DNA of 64,000 nt, taken from assembly GCF_007483665.1 (NCBI RefSeq), contig NZ_VIQO01000001.1, positions 186,001-250,000 of the forward strand, given 5' to 3'. Position 1 is the first letter of the stretch. The number at the start of each line of letters is the position of its first letter. Position numbers and translations under genes: made by a program. The stretch comes from Catellatospora sichuanensis. GTDB lineage: Bacteria > Actinomycetota > Actinomycetes > Mycobacteriales > Micromonosporaceae. The notes below the pieces were generated by a model. The model saw only the letters and a program-made list of their open reading frames with translations. It searched no databases and was not told where the DNA came from. This document shows, in pieces, positions 34,595 to 42,809 of the stretch.

Positions 34595-34680
34595 CGGCTT
34601 TGCTCTGCACCCGCCCACGCAACACCTCGATGGTTGCGTGGACGGGTGCAGAGCAAGCGAATGGGTGCAGAGCAAAGCCG
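34595..34680. repeat. Palindrome with two alternative right arms
   Basis: The left arm (34595-34612, 18 nt, core TTTGCTCTGCACCC) is exactly complementary to 34663-34680. A 14-nt part of it (34600-34613) is also exactly complementary to 34643-34656, with 9 more pairs inside (CCACGCAAC/GTTGCGTGG). So two mutually exclusive hairpins can form. It lies between the small membrane ORF and the convergent VWA gene. Confidence 0.8.
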
Positions 34681-34758
34681 ACGGGAGCACACCGCCGCCT
34701 GGCCGAAGGCGCGGCCCGCACCCCCGCCGCCGAAACCGCCGGCCTGTCCCGCCGCCCG

Positions 34759-35718
34759 TCAGGGCAGGCGTGAGGTCCACAGCAGGCTGAGCGCGCCCGC
34801 GCCGAGGCCCAGCAGCAGCGCCGCCCCGGCGAACCACTGCGAGACCTCCTTGGGCACCCGCTTGTGCCCGATCGACGAGCCCATGTCCTGGTACACCTGG
34901 GTCAGCTCGGCCGCCGACGCCGCCTCGTAGAAGAAGCCGCCGGTCGTCTCGGCCAGCTCGGCGAGGGCCTGCCGGTCCACCGGCACCCGTTGCAGCTGCC
35001 CGGCGATGTCCACCATGCCGGCGTCGGTGCCGAAGGCGATCGTGGTCACCGGCACGTTCGCCTCGACCGCCGCGGCAGCCGCGTCCTCGATCGCCCGGCC
35101 GTAGGTGCGGTAGCCGTCGGACAGCAGCACGATCCGGGCCGGCGGCGGCCCCTCGGCCCCGGCGTCGGGCACGGCCTTGATCGCGTCCAGCGAGGTGAAC
35201 ACCGCCTCCCCGGTCGCGGTGGCCTCGGCCAGCTGCAGCGCGTCGATCGCGTCGTGCACCGCCGCACGGTCCTTGCCTGGCGAGACCAGCACGTTCGCCG
35301 ATTTCGCGAAGGACACCAACCCCAGGTTGTACGAGGCGGGCAGCTCCTGCACGAACTGCTTGGCGGCCTCCTGCGCCGCCTCCATCCGGGTCGGCTCCAC
35401 ATCGTCGGCCTGCATCGACAGCGACACGTCGATGGCCAGGATGATGGTCGCCCGCTCCAGCGGCTCGTCGACCTCCACCGACGGCCTTGCCAGCGCCGTC
35501 ACCAGCGAGAACAGCCCGGCCAGGAAGAGCCCGGCGGCCACGTGACGCCGCCAGCCCAGCCCGCGGGGCACCAGCGAGCGCAGCAGTTCCAGATTGCTGA
35601 ACGGCAGCGCCGTGTCGCGGCGGAAGCGCCGCAGCAGGTGCCGGGCGGCGTACGCGCCGGCCAGCGCCAGCACCGGGATCAGCGCCAGCAGCCACATCGG
35701 ATCCAGGAAACGGATCAT
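34759..35718 (-). CDS. BatA-like VWA-domain membrane protein
   Basis: 319 residues, start ATG after GGGGGAG. Two N-terminal helices (PMWLLALIPVLALAGAY and HVAAGLFLAGLFSLVTAL), a von Willebrand A domain with MIDAS motif DVSLS (about residue 95), Thr and Asp later (DGYRTYG), and a C-terminal helix (WFAGAALLLGLGAGALSLL). It is the last gene of a MoxR-DUF58-VWA unit; these systems act in metal-dependent protein assembly or stress tolerance at the membrane. Four-nt overlap with the DUF58 gene. Confidence 0.88.
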   Translation of the reverse strand: MIRFLDPMWLLALIPVLALAGAYAARHLLRRFRRDTALPFSNLELLRSLVPRGLGWRRHVAAGLFLAGLFSLVTALARPSVEVDEPLERATIILAIDVSLSMQADDVEPTRMEAAQEAAKQFVQELPASYNLGLVSFAKSANVLVSPGKDRAAVHDAIDALQLAEATATGEAVFTSLDAIKAVPDAGAEGPPPARIVLLSDGYRTYGRAIEDAAAAAVEANVPVTTIAFGTDAGMVDIAGQLQRVPVDRQALAELAETTGGFFYEAASAAELTQVYQDMGSSIGHKRVPKEVSQWFAGAALLLGLGAGALSLLWTSRLP

Positions 35719-36656
35719 CGGCTCCCCCCGCGGGAACGGCGGTGACGCTGCGCGGCCACGAACCGCACCAGGTCGAGCAGCCAGTCGGAGTCGGTGCGCA
35801 GGCGCACCTGGCGCGCCCCGGCGGTGCGCACCGCGTCGGCGATCAGCTCGCGCTGCCGCTGGGCGGCCTGCGCGTAGCGGCGGCGCAGGTCCCGGTCGCC
35901 GGTCTGCACCTCGTGCCGCGCACCGGTCTCCGGGTCGCGCAGTTCGAGCACACCGGCCGCGGGCAGCTCCAGCTCGCACGGGTCCAGCACCTCGACGGCG
36001 AGCACCTCGTGCCGGGTGGCGAGCTTGCGCAGCTGCCAGGCCCAGCGCTCGGGCGGGTCGAGGAAGTCCGAGATCACCACGGCCAGCCCGCGCCGCCGCG
36101 GGGGGCTGTTCAGCGCCTCGATCAGCGGCGCCAGGCTGTCGGCGGGCCGCTGCCGGGCACGGGCGGCGCCGCCCTCGTCGATCAGGCGCGCCACCGTACG
36201 CAGCAGCCCCTGGGCCTCCCGGCGGCCCGGCCGGGCAGGTCGGCGGACCAGGTCGGGACCTCCGGCGTTGACCACCGCGCCGACGCGGTTGCCGCCGCGC
36301 ACGGTCAGGTGGGTCATCGCCGCCGTCGCCGCCAGCACCAGGTCGCGCTTGAGCATCCGGGCGCTGCCGAAGTCGAGGCTGGGCGACAGGTCCACGGCCA
36401 GCCAGGTCTCCAGCTCCCGGTCGGCCACCGTCAGCCGCACGTGCGGCACCGTGGTGCGGGCGGTGACCGGCCAGTCCATCCGCCGTACGTCGTCGCCCGC
36501 CCGATACTCCCGCGACTCCCCTGCTTCGCTGCCCGGCCCGGGCAGCAGTCCCAGATAGTCACCCTGCAGCAGGCCGTCCAGGCGGCGGTTGACCAGCAGC
36601 TGCAGCCGCCGCAGCGCCGCCTCGCCGCCGGCCCGCTCCGGCGCGGCCGCGGTCAT
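35715..36656 (-). CDS. DUF58 protein
   Basis: 313 residues; start at the ATG after GGGGAGC. The conserved DUF58 block is REYRAGDDVRRMDWPVTARTTVPHVR, followed by a VWA-like fold (AVDLSPSLDFG, where the MIDAS is SPS and AVVISDFLD). It is soluble. It works with MoxR upstream and the BatA-like protein downstream; all three overlap or nearly so, so they are one operon. Role in the complex is inferred from family context. Confidence 0.87.
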   Translation of the reverse strand: MTAAAPERAGGEAALRRLQLLVNRRLDGLLQGDYLGLLPGPGSEAGESREYRAGDDVRRMDWPVTARTTVPHVRLTVADRELETWLAVDLSPSLDFGSARMLKRDLVLAATAAMTHLTVRGGNRVGAVVNAGGPDLVRRPARPGRREAQGLLRTVARLIDEGGAARARQRPADSLAPLIEALNSPPRRRGLAVVISDFLDPPERWAWQLRKLATRHEVLAVEVLDPCELELPAAGVLELRDPETGARHEVQTGDRDLRRRYAQAAQRQRELIADAVRTAGARQVRLRTDSDWLLDLVRFVAAQRHRRSRGGSR

Positions 36657-36702
36657 GCCCGCTCCCCGCCCGCGGCGCGACCGGGACCGGGGCCCCGCCC
36701 GC

Positions 36703-37767
36703 TCATGTCGCCTGCTGCCGCGGCGCGACGGAGGGCAGCGGCACCGCGGCCAGCACCCGGCCGACGACATAGTCGGCGGGGATCTCGTCGGCCAGCGCGT
36801 CGTAGCTGAGCACGAGCCGGTGGCGCAGGATGTCCGGGGCGATGTCGAGCACGTCCTGCGGCAGCGCGTAGTCACGCCCGCGCAGCAGCGCCAGCGCCCG
36901 GGTGGCCCGCACCAGACCCAGCGAGGCGCGCGGGCTGGCGCCGTACTGGATGAGCCGGGCGATGTCGGGCAGCCCGTGGTCGGCCGGGGCGCGGGTGGCC
37001 AGCACCAGCCGTACCGAGTAGTCGATCAGAGCATTGTGGACGAACACCTGGTCGGCGCGTTCCTGCAGGCCGATCAGCGCCTCGGTGGTGAGTATCGGCA
37101 CCGCTCGCGGCGGCGCGACGCCCATCCGGTAGACGATCTCCCGTTCCTCGGTGTCGGTCGGATACCCCACCAGCACCTTCAGCAGGAAGCGGTCCCGCTG
37201 CGCCTCGGGCAGCGGATACACACCCTCCTGCTCGATCGGGTTCTGGGTCGCCATGACCAGGAACGGATCCGGCACGGCATGGGTGATGCCGCCCAGCGAC
37301 ACGTGCCGCTCGGCCATGACCTCCAGCAGCGCCGACTGCACCTTGGCCGGGGCGCGGTTGATCTCGTCGGTGAGCAGGAAGTTGACGAACACCGGACCCA
37401 GCTCGACGTCGAAGGTCTCGCTGCCGGTGCGGTAGATACGGGTGCCGACGATGTCCGCGGGCACCAGGTCCGGCGTGAACTGGACCCGGGCGAAGGAACC
37501 GCCCACCACGGTGGCCAGCGTCTCCACGGCCAGCGTCTTGGCCACCCCGGGCACGCCTTCCAGCAGGCAGTGCCCGCGCGCGAGCAGGGCCACGAACATG
37601 CGCTCGATCAGCCGGTCCTGGCCGACGATCACCTTCTTGACCTCGAACAGGGCGCGTTCCAGCAGCGTGGCGTCCTGCGCGGGGGTGGCGACCGTCGCGG
37701 GGCCGGCGTCGGCGCCGCCGGTCAGCGCGGGGCCGGCGGCGTTGTCGTAGGTGATGGGCTGCACCAC
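36703..37767 (-). CDS. MoxR-family AAA+ ATPase
   Basis: 354 residues starting from tandem GTG codons. Walker A GVPGVAKT, Walker B LLTDEIN, sensor 1 MATQNP, sensor 2 in the C-terminal helical lid (GASPRASLGLVRATRALALLRGR). MoxR ATPases are chaperones that mature or remodel the VWA/DUF58 partners encoded directly downstream. It is the first gene of the unit; the 280 bp upstream contain the candidate small RNA in divergent orientation. Confidence 0.93.
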   Translation of the reverse strand: MVQPITYDNAAGPALTGGADAGPATVATPAQDATLLERALFEVKKVIVGQDRLIERMFVALLARGHCLLEGVPGVAKTLAVETLATVVGGSFARVQFTPDLVPADIVGTRIYRTGSETFDVELGPVFVNFLLTDEINRAPAKVQSALLEVMAERHVSLGGITHAVPDPFLVMATQNPIEQEGVYPLPEAQRDRFLLKVLVGYPTDTEEREIVYRMGVAPPRAVPILTTEALIGLQERADQVFVHNALIDYSVRLVLATRAPADHGLPDIARLIQYGASPRASLGLVRATRALALLRGRDYALPQDVLDIAPDILRHRLVLSYDALADEIPADYVVGRVLAAVPLPSVAPRQQAT

Positions 37768-37945
37768 GGCTCCTCGGTTACCGACGGGTTCCTGACCTGC
37801 CCCAGCCTCGCATGAACAGCCGACTTATGCGGCATAGTGCCGTTATTCCGGCGAAACCCTCGGGTGTGCGAACCTGTTCGACGCGGCGTTTGATTTCATC
37901 CGAACGGATGCCCCGGCACTCTTCCCTCCGCGCCCGGCGCGTGGT

Positions 37946-38030
37946 TAATATTCGTGCGTTGCCGGGCGGCTTCCCCCGTGGCCGCCCGGCACGCCAAACA
38001 CCAGTCCGAGCCCAGCTCGGGCTTTTTTGT
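37946..38030 (+). ncRNA. Candidate small RNA with promoter, C-loop hairpin and terminator
   Basis: TAATAT (37946-37951) is a good -10. About seven nt later a 10-bp perfect stem GCCGGGCGGC/GCCGCCCGGC (37961-37990) carries a CCCCC-containing loop, and a second hairpin CCGAG/CTCGG ends in GCTTTTTT (38021-38028), the only true intrinsic terminator with six T in the window. The expected transcript is about 73 nt. A C-rich loop hairpin plus terminator recalls the actinobacterial 6C RNA, but only the first loop fits. No -35 is evident. Confidence 0.45.
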
Positions 38031-38051
38031 TGCACGGGTAGGCTCCACGAC

Positions 38052-38252
38052 GTGATCGAGGCCGAGGCTCCCCTGATCTGCTCGCGCAAGGGCTGCCGCG
38101 CCGCGGCCGTCTGGGAGCTGCGCTGGAACAACCCCAAGCTGCACGACCCGCAGCGGCGCAAGACCTGGCTCGCCTGCGACGAGCACCGCCAGACCCTGGC
38201 CGACTTCCTGTCCGCACGGGGCTTCCTGCGCGAGACGCTGCCCATGACCTGA
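38052..38252 (+). CDS. Small conserved actinobacterial protein (often mislabelled acetone carboxylase)
   Basis: 66 residues from a GTG. CSRKGCRAAAVWELRWNNPK, LACDEHRQTL and LSARGFLRE form a compact domain with Cys-x4-Cys and Cys-x2-His, a possible zinc site. Similar proteins are conserved across actinobacteria and frequently annotated as acetone carboxylase without evidence. TAGGCT exactly seven nt before the GTG and no ribosome site suggest leaderless expression. It precedes the PH-domain pair by 17 nt. Confidence 0.75.
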   Translation: MIEAEAPLICSRKGCRAAAVWELRWNNPKLHDPQRRKTWLACDEHRQTLADFLSARGFLRETLPMT

Positions 38253-38269
38253 TCGTCTATCGTCGAAAC

Positions 38270-38800
38270 GTGACCGACCCGCGCCTGGATTCACCACTGC
38301 ACACCGCGACGCGCAGCGCCCTCGACCCGTGGCCGGGCGAGGTGGCGTGGCGTCCCGTGTCGCCACGGCTGGTCGCGCTGGAACTCACCCGCGTCGCGAT
38401 CAGCACCGCCGTGATGCTCGCCGTCTGTGCCGTGATCTGGTTCTTCACCAGCTCCGCCTGGGCCCTGTTCGCGGCCGCCGCGGTGCTGGTCTTCACCGTC
38501 GTGCGGGGCGTGGTGGCGGTGCGCGCCGCCCGCTCCTACGGCTACGCCGAGCGCGAGCGCGACCTGCTGGTCCGGCACGGCCGCATGGTCCGGCACCTGT
38601 CCATCGTCCCGTACGCCCGCATGCAGTACGTCGACGTCGTCGCCGGCCCGCTGGAGCGCGCTTTCGGCCTGGCCACCGTGCAGCTGCACACCGCCGCCGC
38701 GGCTTCCGACGCGACCATTCCGGGCCTGGAGCCCGCCGAGGCCGCCCGCCTGCGCGACCGGCTCGCGGCGCTCGGCGAGGACGCCGGTGAGGGCCTGTGA
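38270..38800 (+). CDS. bPH2/DUF304 (YdbS-like) membrane protein
   Basis: 176 residues, GTG start. Two helices near residues 40-80 (VALELTRVAISTAVMLAVCAVIWFF, ALFAAAAVLVFTVVRGVVAV), then the bacterial PH-like domain (LLVRHGRMVRHLSIVPYARMQYVDVVAGPLERAFGLATVQLHT). It is the small partner of the YdbS-YdbT type pair. Its stop overlaps the GTG of the next gene as GTGA. In Bacillus this pair affects resistance to a bacteriocin; general role at the membrane is unknown. Confidence 0.87.
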   Translation: MTDPRLDSPLHTATRSALDPWPGEVAWRPVSPRLVALELTRVAISTAVMLAVCAVIWFFTSSAWALFAAAAVLVFTVVRGVVAVRAARSYGYAERERDLLVRHGRMVRHLSIVPYARMQYVDVVAGPLERAFGLATVQLHTAAAASDATIPGLEPAEAARLRDRLAALGEDAGEGL

Positions 38801-40296
38801 CCGCATCCGCCACCCCTCCTGAGCACCCGGTGCCCACGGCGCCGCCGTCGCCGCCGGAACAGCCCGCCGGCCACGAGCCGCCTGGTGCTCAGCGCGACCA
38901 GCAAGCTCGCGACGGGCAACTCCCGGGCCGCGTGCCGCCGCCCGCAGCCGAGCCCGGCCCGCAGCCGCACACCGTGATCGCCCGGCAGCGGCTGCACCCG
39001 CTGAGCCCGGTGCTCAAGAGCGTGCGCACGCTGTTCCTGATCGTCGCCGCCGTGTCCTGGCGCGGCCTGCAGAACCTCGGCCCCGACAGATACGCCCTGG
39101 TCCTGCTCGGTCTGCTGGTGCTGGTGCTGCTCTACTCCGCCGTCGCCTGGCGCTTCACCGGCTACGAGGTGGTCGGCCGGGAGCTGCGCATCCACGAGGG
39201 GGTGCTGTTCCGGCGCACCCGCGCGGTGCCGCTGGAGCGGCTCCAGTCGATCGAGGTGGTGCAGCCGGTGCTGGCCCGCCTGGCCGGGCTGTCCGAGCTG
39301 AGGCTGGACGTGGCCGGGGCGGGCAAGGCCGAGGCCCCGCTGGCGTTCCTGCCCCTGGCCGAGGCGGACGCGCTGCGCGCGCGGCTGCTGGCCCTGGCCA
39401 GCCGCACCCCGGCGCCGGCCGCCGAGACGGCCCCGGCCGAGACGGGGCTGCCGGAGGCGGCACGGTCCGAGGAGCCCGACGTCTACCGGGTGGACAACAA
39501 CGACGTCGTGGTCAGCCAGTTCCTGACCCCGCCGGTCATGTTCACCCCGCTGGCCGTGCTCTACATCGTCGGCCAGCTGGTCTTCAACAGTGAGTTCGGC
39601 GTCTTCGCCGTCGCCAGCATGGTCACCGCCGTCGCGGGCACCATCGGCGCGCCCGTGATGCGCATCCTCAACTTCTGGAACTTCCGGATCGGGCGGACGG
39701 CCGACGAGCGCCTGCGCATCCGCCACGGCAAGCTGGAGACCCGCAGCCAGGTGGTCGCCTCGCGGCGCGTCCAGTCGCTGACGGTGACCTGGCCGCTGCT
39801 CTGGCGCGGCAAGGGCTGGCTGCGGGTCACCCTCGCGGTCGCCGGGCAGAACTCGGTCGGCGCCGACGGCCAGCAGAGCCGGGCCGAGACCGACCGGCTG
39901 CTGCCGGTGGCGACCGTGGAGACCGCCCGGGCGATGGTGCCGCTGGCCCTGCCCGGCCTCGACATCACCGCGCTGCCCCTGTCACCGGTGCCGGACCGGG
40001 CCCGCTGGCTGGCCCCGCTGCGCCGCCGGGTGCTGGCCGCGGGACTGACCGAGCACGCGTTCGCCACCGTGGACGGCCTGCTGACCCGGCAGCTGACCGT
40101 GGTGCCGTACGCCCGGATCCAGAGCGTGCGGGTCACCGAAGGCCCCTGGCAGCGCCGCCTCGGCCTGGCCACGGTGTACGTCGACGTCGCCGGCTCGACG
40201 CCAGCCGCGGCCGTGCACCGCCCGCTGGCCGAGGCCTTCGCCTGGGCCGACGAGCTGACCACCCGCGCCCGCGCGGCCCGCGCCGCAACGGTATAA
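38797..40296 (+). CDS. Large bPH2/DUF304 (YdbT-like) membrane protein
   Basis: 499 residues. A Pro-rich cytosolic N-terminus (1-60), helix pairs near 75-120 and 245-290, and three bPH2 domains: RELRIHEGVLFRRTRAVPLERLQ (about 127), RIRHGKLETRSQVVASRRVQS (about 305) and the last with VDGLLTRQLTVVPYARIQSVRVTEGPWQRRLGLATVYVDVAG (about 425). This three-domain order is that of YdbT. It is translationally coupled to the YdbS-like gene. The stop codon lies within the inverted repeat ahead of the next gene. Confidence 0.87.
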   Translation: MTASATPPEHPVPTAPPSPPEQPAGHEPPGAQRDQQARDGQLPGRVPPPAAEPGPQPHTVIARQRLHPLSPVLKSVRTLFLIVAAVSWRGLQNLGPDRYALVLLGLLVLVLLYSAVAWRFTGYEVVGRELRIHEGVLFRRTRAVPLERLQSIEVVQPVLARLAGLSELRLDVAGAGKAEAPLAFLPLAEADALRARLLALASRTPAPAAETAPAETGLPEAARSEEPDVYRVDNNDVVVSQFLTPPVMFTPLAVLYIVGQLVFNSEFGVFAVASMVTAVAGTIGAPVMRILNFWNFRIGRTADERLRIRHGKLETRSQVVASRRVQSLTVTWPLLWRGKGWLRVTLAVAGQNSVGADGQQSRAETDRLLPVATVETARAMVPLALPGLDITALPLSPVPDRARWLAPLRRRVLAAGLTEHAFATVDGLLTRQLTVVPYARIQSVRVTEGPWQRRLGLATVYVDVAGSTPAAAVHRPLAEAFAWADELTTRARAARAATV

Positions 40297-40331
40297 CTCG
40301 ACTTACTATAAACCCAGTTATACTTCGCCCC
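40291..40331 (+). promoter_or_regulatory. Leaderless promoter within a GTATAAC inverted repeat
   Basis: GTATAAC (40291-40297) and GTTATAC (40317-40323) are exact inverted copies 19 nt apart. The second contains the -10 TATACT (40319-40324), seven nt before the ATG; a CTCGAC -35-like element starts at 40297. A bound repressor would cover the promoter. This is an AT-rich island in GC-rich surroundings. Confidence 0.5.
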
Positions 40332-41804
40332 ATGGCAGCGAAGCCCGCCGTGGCCAAACCCAAGGAACTCTTCGACCGTGTCCACGAGTGGGACGCGCTG
40401 AGCGGGTTCGTCAGCCAGGAACGCCAGGCGGCGTCCCTGGGCCTGGTCTACGGCCGCCGCCGGCAGGGCAAGACGTTCCTGCTGTCGCAACTGGCCCGCG
40501 CCACCGGCGGCTTCATGTTCACCGCCGCACAGCAGGCAGCCGACCAGAACCTCGCCGCGCTGAGCGCCACCTATCACCAGTTCACCGGGCAGACGCCGGC
40601 ACAGTTCGCCGGCTGGCCCGATGCGATCGACGCCCTGCTGCGCCTCGGCGAGCACGCACCCGTCACGGTGGTACTCGACGAGTTCTCCTACCTGCTGGAC
40701 AGCGTCGACGGCATCGCGTCACACCTGCAGATCGCGTTGGAGCCGCATCACCGCGGGGGCAGCAGCCAGGCCCGCCTCATCCTCTGCGGCAGCGCCATGA
40801 CCACCATGCGCAACGTTCTCGGCGGCACCGCGCCGCTGCGCGGCCGGGCTTCGCTGGAGCTGCTGGTACACCCGCTCGGCTACCGCGACGCCGCCGCGTT
40901 CTGGGGTGCACGCGACCCCGAACTGGCCTTCCGGATAAACGCGCTGGTCGGCGGCACCCCGGCCTACCCGGCCATGTCGGAAACGGCACCGCACACGCTC
41001 GCCGAGTTCGACGAATGGGTGGTCGATCGCCTGCTCAACCCGGCGTCGGTCATGTTCCACGAGGGTGACGTGCTGCTGCGCCAGCAGACCGAGATCGCCG
41101 ACCCCGCCCTGTATTTCTCCGTACTCGCCGCGATCAGCCGAGGCGCGCACCGCCGCTCCGAGATCGCCAATGCCCTCGGCCGGCCCGACACCGCACTCGG
41201 CCACCCGCTGGGGGTGCTGGAAAGCGTCCGGCTGATCGAACGGGCCGACGACGCGTTCCGCCGACAGCGGCCCTCCTACCGCATCTGGGAACCGCTGATC
41301 CGCTTCCACCAACTGGTCATCGTCGGCAACGATGCGGCGTTCGCCCTCCGGCAGGGCAAGCGGGTCTGGCAGAGCAAGGCGGACACGATCAGTTCCAAGA
41401 TCTACGGCCCGCACCTGGAGCAGCTCGCGCGGGAGTGGACCCAGGCCCACGCGGCCGAGCAGACCCTCGGCGGCTGGCCCAACCAGGTCCGCTCCGCCGT
41501 CATCGCCTGCCGCGAGCACGGCCAGGGCCACGAGATCGACGTCGTCGCGATGCGGGAGGAACCGTTCGAGCCGCGCCGGGTGCTGGCGATCGGCGAGGTG
41601 AAGGCCACCGCCAAACCGGTCGGCGAGACCGAACTGCACCGCTTGCGCCATGTGCGTGACCTGCTTCCGAGCAATGCCACGCCCGATCCGGTCCGCCTGC
41701 TGTTGTTCAGCCGCGCCGGGTTCACTCCCGCGCTCCAGCGCCTGGCCGCCGAGGACCCCGGCTTGGAGCTGGTCGACCTCGAACGGCTTTACCACGGAGA
41801 ATGA
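40332..41804 (+). CDS. ATP-binding protein with DUF234-like nuclease-fold C-terminus
   Basis: 490 residues. Walker A is GRRRQGKTF (about residue 43), Walker B VVLDEFSYLL (about 115), followed by LILCGSAMTTM (sensor 1) and a winged-helix region (about 255-320: YFSVLAAISRGAHRRSEIANAL). The C-terminal 150 residues contain EIDVVAMREE then AIGEVKAT, the D-(x)n-ExK pattern of PD-(D/E)xK nucleases in DUF234. Proteins of this class are common in archaea and scattered in bacteria, with unknown roles; some are accessory or mobile. It is a lone gene with its own promoter. Confidence 0.82.
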   Translation: MAAKPAVAKPKELFDRVHEWDALSGFVSQERQAASLGLVYGRRRQGKTFLLSQLARATGGFMFTAAQQAADQNLAALSATYHQFTGQTPAQFAGWPDAIDALLRLGEHAPVTVVLDEFSYLLDSVDGIASHLQIALEPHHRGGSSQARLILCGSAMTTMRNVLGGTAPLRGRASLELLVHPLGYRDAAAFWGARDPELAFRINALVGGTPAYPAMSETAPHTLAEFDEWVVDRLLNPASVMFHEGDVLLRQQTEIADPALYFSVLAAISRGAHRRSEIANALGRPDTALGHPLGVLESVRLIERADDAFRRQRPSYRIWEPLIRFHQLVIVGNDAAFALRQGKRVWQSKADTISSKIYGPHLEQLAREWTQAHAAEQTLGGWPNQVRSAVIACREHGQGHEIDVVAMREEPFEPRRVLAIGEVKATAKPVGETELHRLRHVRDLLPSNATPDPVRLLLFSRAGFTPALQRLAAEDPGLELVDLERLYHGE

Positions 41805-41832
41805 CCGTTCACGAGCTGCGCCGAGGAGACAG

Positions 41833-41997
41833 ATGAACGCCGAAAGCAGCCCGCCACGTTGGGTCGTGTGGCGGCAGGACGACAACGGCAACCGGTACGA
41901 GGTGCGCCGGTGCGGCACCCGCGAGGAGGCCGAGGCGCTGGCCGCCGAGATGGAGGCCCGCGGCCACAAGCAGCTCTACTGGGTCGCCGCGGCCTGA
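41833..41997 (+). CDS. Small SPOR-like protein
   Basis: 54 residues; GAGGAGA precedes the ATG. WVVWRQDDNGNRYEVRRCGTREEAEALAAEMEARGHKQLYWV is a minimal SPOR-type beta-alpha-beta unit, a fold that in larger proteins binds denuded peptidoglycan. As a free-standing cytosolic domain its role is unclear. It lies 28 bp downstream of the ATPase gene and may be cotranscribed. Confidence 0.75.
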   Translation: MNAESSPPRWVVWRQDDNGNRYEVRRCGTREEAEALAAEMEARGHKQLYWVAAA

Positions 41998-42002
41998 CCC
42001 GC

Positions 42003-42692
42003 TCAGCGCAGGTCGATCGGCTGCAGGCCGACCCGCACGAGGCGGACCCGGCCGGACAGGTCCCGGGCGAGCACCGGCACTCCCCTGGCGCGGGCCGGGC
42101 GCACCTCGAACATCACGTTGCGTTCGTGCACGTCGGAGTATCGCCGCCGGTAGCGGTCGTAGCGAGCGCCGAGGACCAGCCGCAGGTACGCGGTGAGCAG
42201 CGCGTCCAGGCGGCTGCGCCGGTCCGGCCGCCACAGGAAGCGCGCCCATTCGTGGCCGTGCACCCACTGCCTGGCCTTGACCAGGCCGGTGAAGCGCAGC
42301 CCGACGGCCGCGCGGGCGGACTTCGGCACACCGGCCAGTCCCGGGACCCGGTGGTCGCCGAAGTAGACCCCGCCGACGAAGCGCCCGTTGAGGTACGTGC
42401 GTTCGTCGATGACCTCCAGCACGAACATCCGGCCGTCGGCATCGCGTACGGCGAAGCAGGCCTTCTCCTCGCCCGCGCCCAGGTAGGCGCACCGCCACGC
42501 CGGGTCGGGGAAGCGCAGCAGCCGACCGTCGTAGACGGCCTGCCGGATCTGCGCGGCGTGCGCCGCGGTGAGCCCCTCGGCCGCGACCACGTCCAGCCGC
42601 TCCCCGTCGAAGTCGACCAGCACCGCCACCTCCAATGTGTACCACCACTGTGCCGGGTGACCGCCGGATCCGCCGTCCCGAGCGGATGACAT
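42003..42692 (-). CDS. Uncharacterised protein with a kinase-like DVHERNV segment
   Basis: 229 residues if started at the ATG that opens MSSARDGGSG; a later GTG (VAVLVDFDGERLD) is possible as no ribosome site is clear. It contains strands and helices with many Arg and Tyr residues (RYDRYRRRYSDVHERNVMFEVR). DVHERNV resembles the His-x-Asp/Arg-Asn catalytic loop of protein-kinase-like folds, but the rest of a kinase is not visible. I do not assign a function. Confidence 0.5.
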   Translation of the reverse strand: MSSARDGGSGGHPAQWWYTLEVAVLVDFDGERLDVVAAEGLTAAHAAQIRQAVYDGRLLRFPDPAWRCAYLGAGEEKACFAVRDADGRMFVLEVIDERTYLNGRFVGGVYFGDHRVPGLAGVPKSARAAVGLRFTGLVKARQWVHGHEWARFLWRPDRRSRLDALLTAYLRLVLGARYDRYRRRYSDVHERNVMFEVRPARARGVPVLARDLSGRVRLVRVGLQPIDLR

Positions 42693-42796
42693 CGGAGTCC
42701 GGGACCGGTCGAGTGTGACCTGCTCACCGCCTGCGGCACACGTCGTCCGGGCAGCGCAGGCGGTCACGGTTGCATGCGGCCGGCCGGGTGAGCGCC

Positions 42797-42809
42797 TAGG
42801 CTGTGGCGC
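42797..42809 (+). promoter_or_regulatory. Leaderless promoter candidate of the thioesterase-MBL pair
   Basis: TAGGCT at 42797-42802 is followed by seven nt and the ATG, with no ribosome site. TTGCAT lies 21 nt upstream, which is long for a -35. Confidence 0.35.

Noticed and set aside
37869-37880. LexA/SOS box-like CGAAC..GTTCG
   Set aside because: The spacing between half sites is 2 nt instead of the 4 required by the actinobacterial LexA box.
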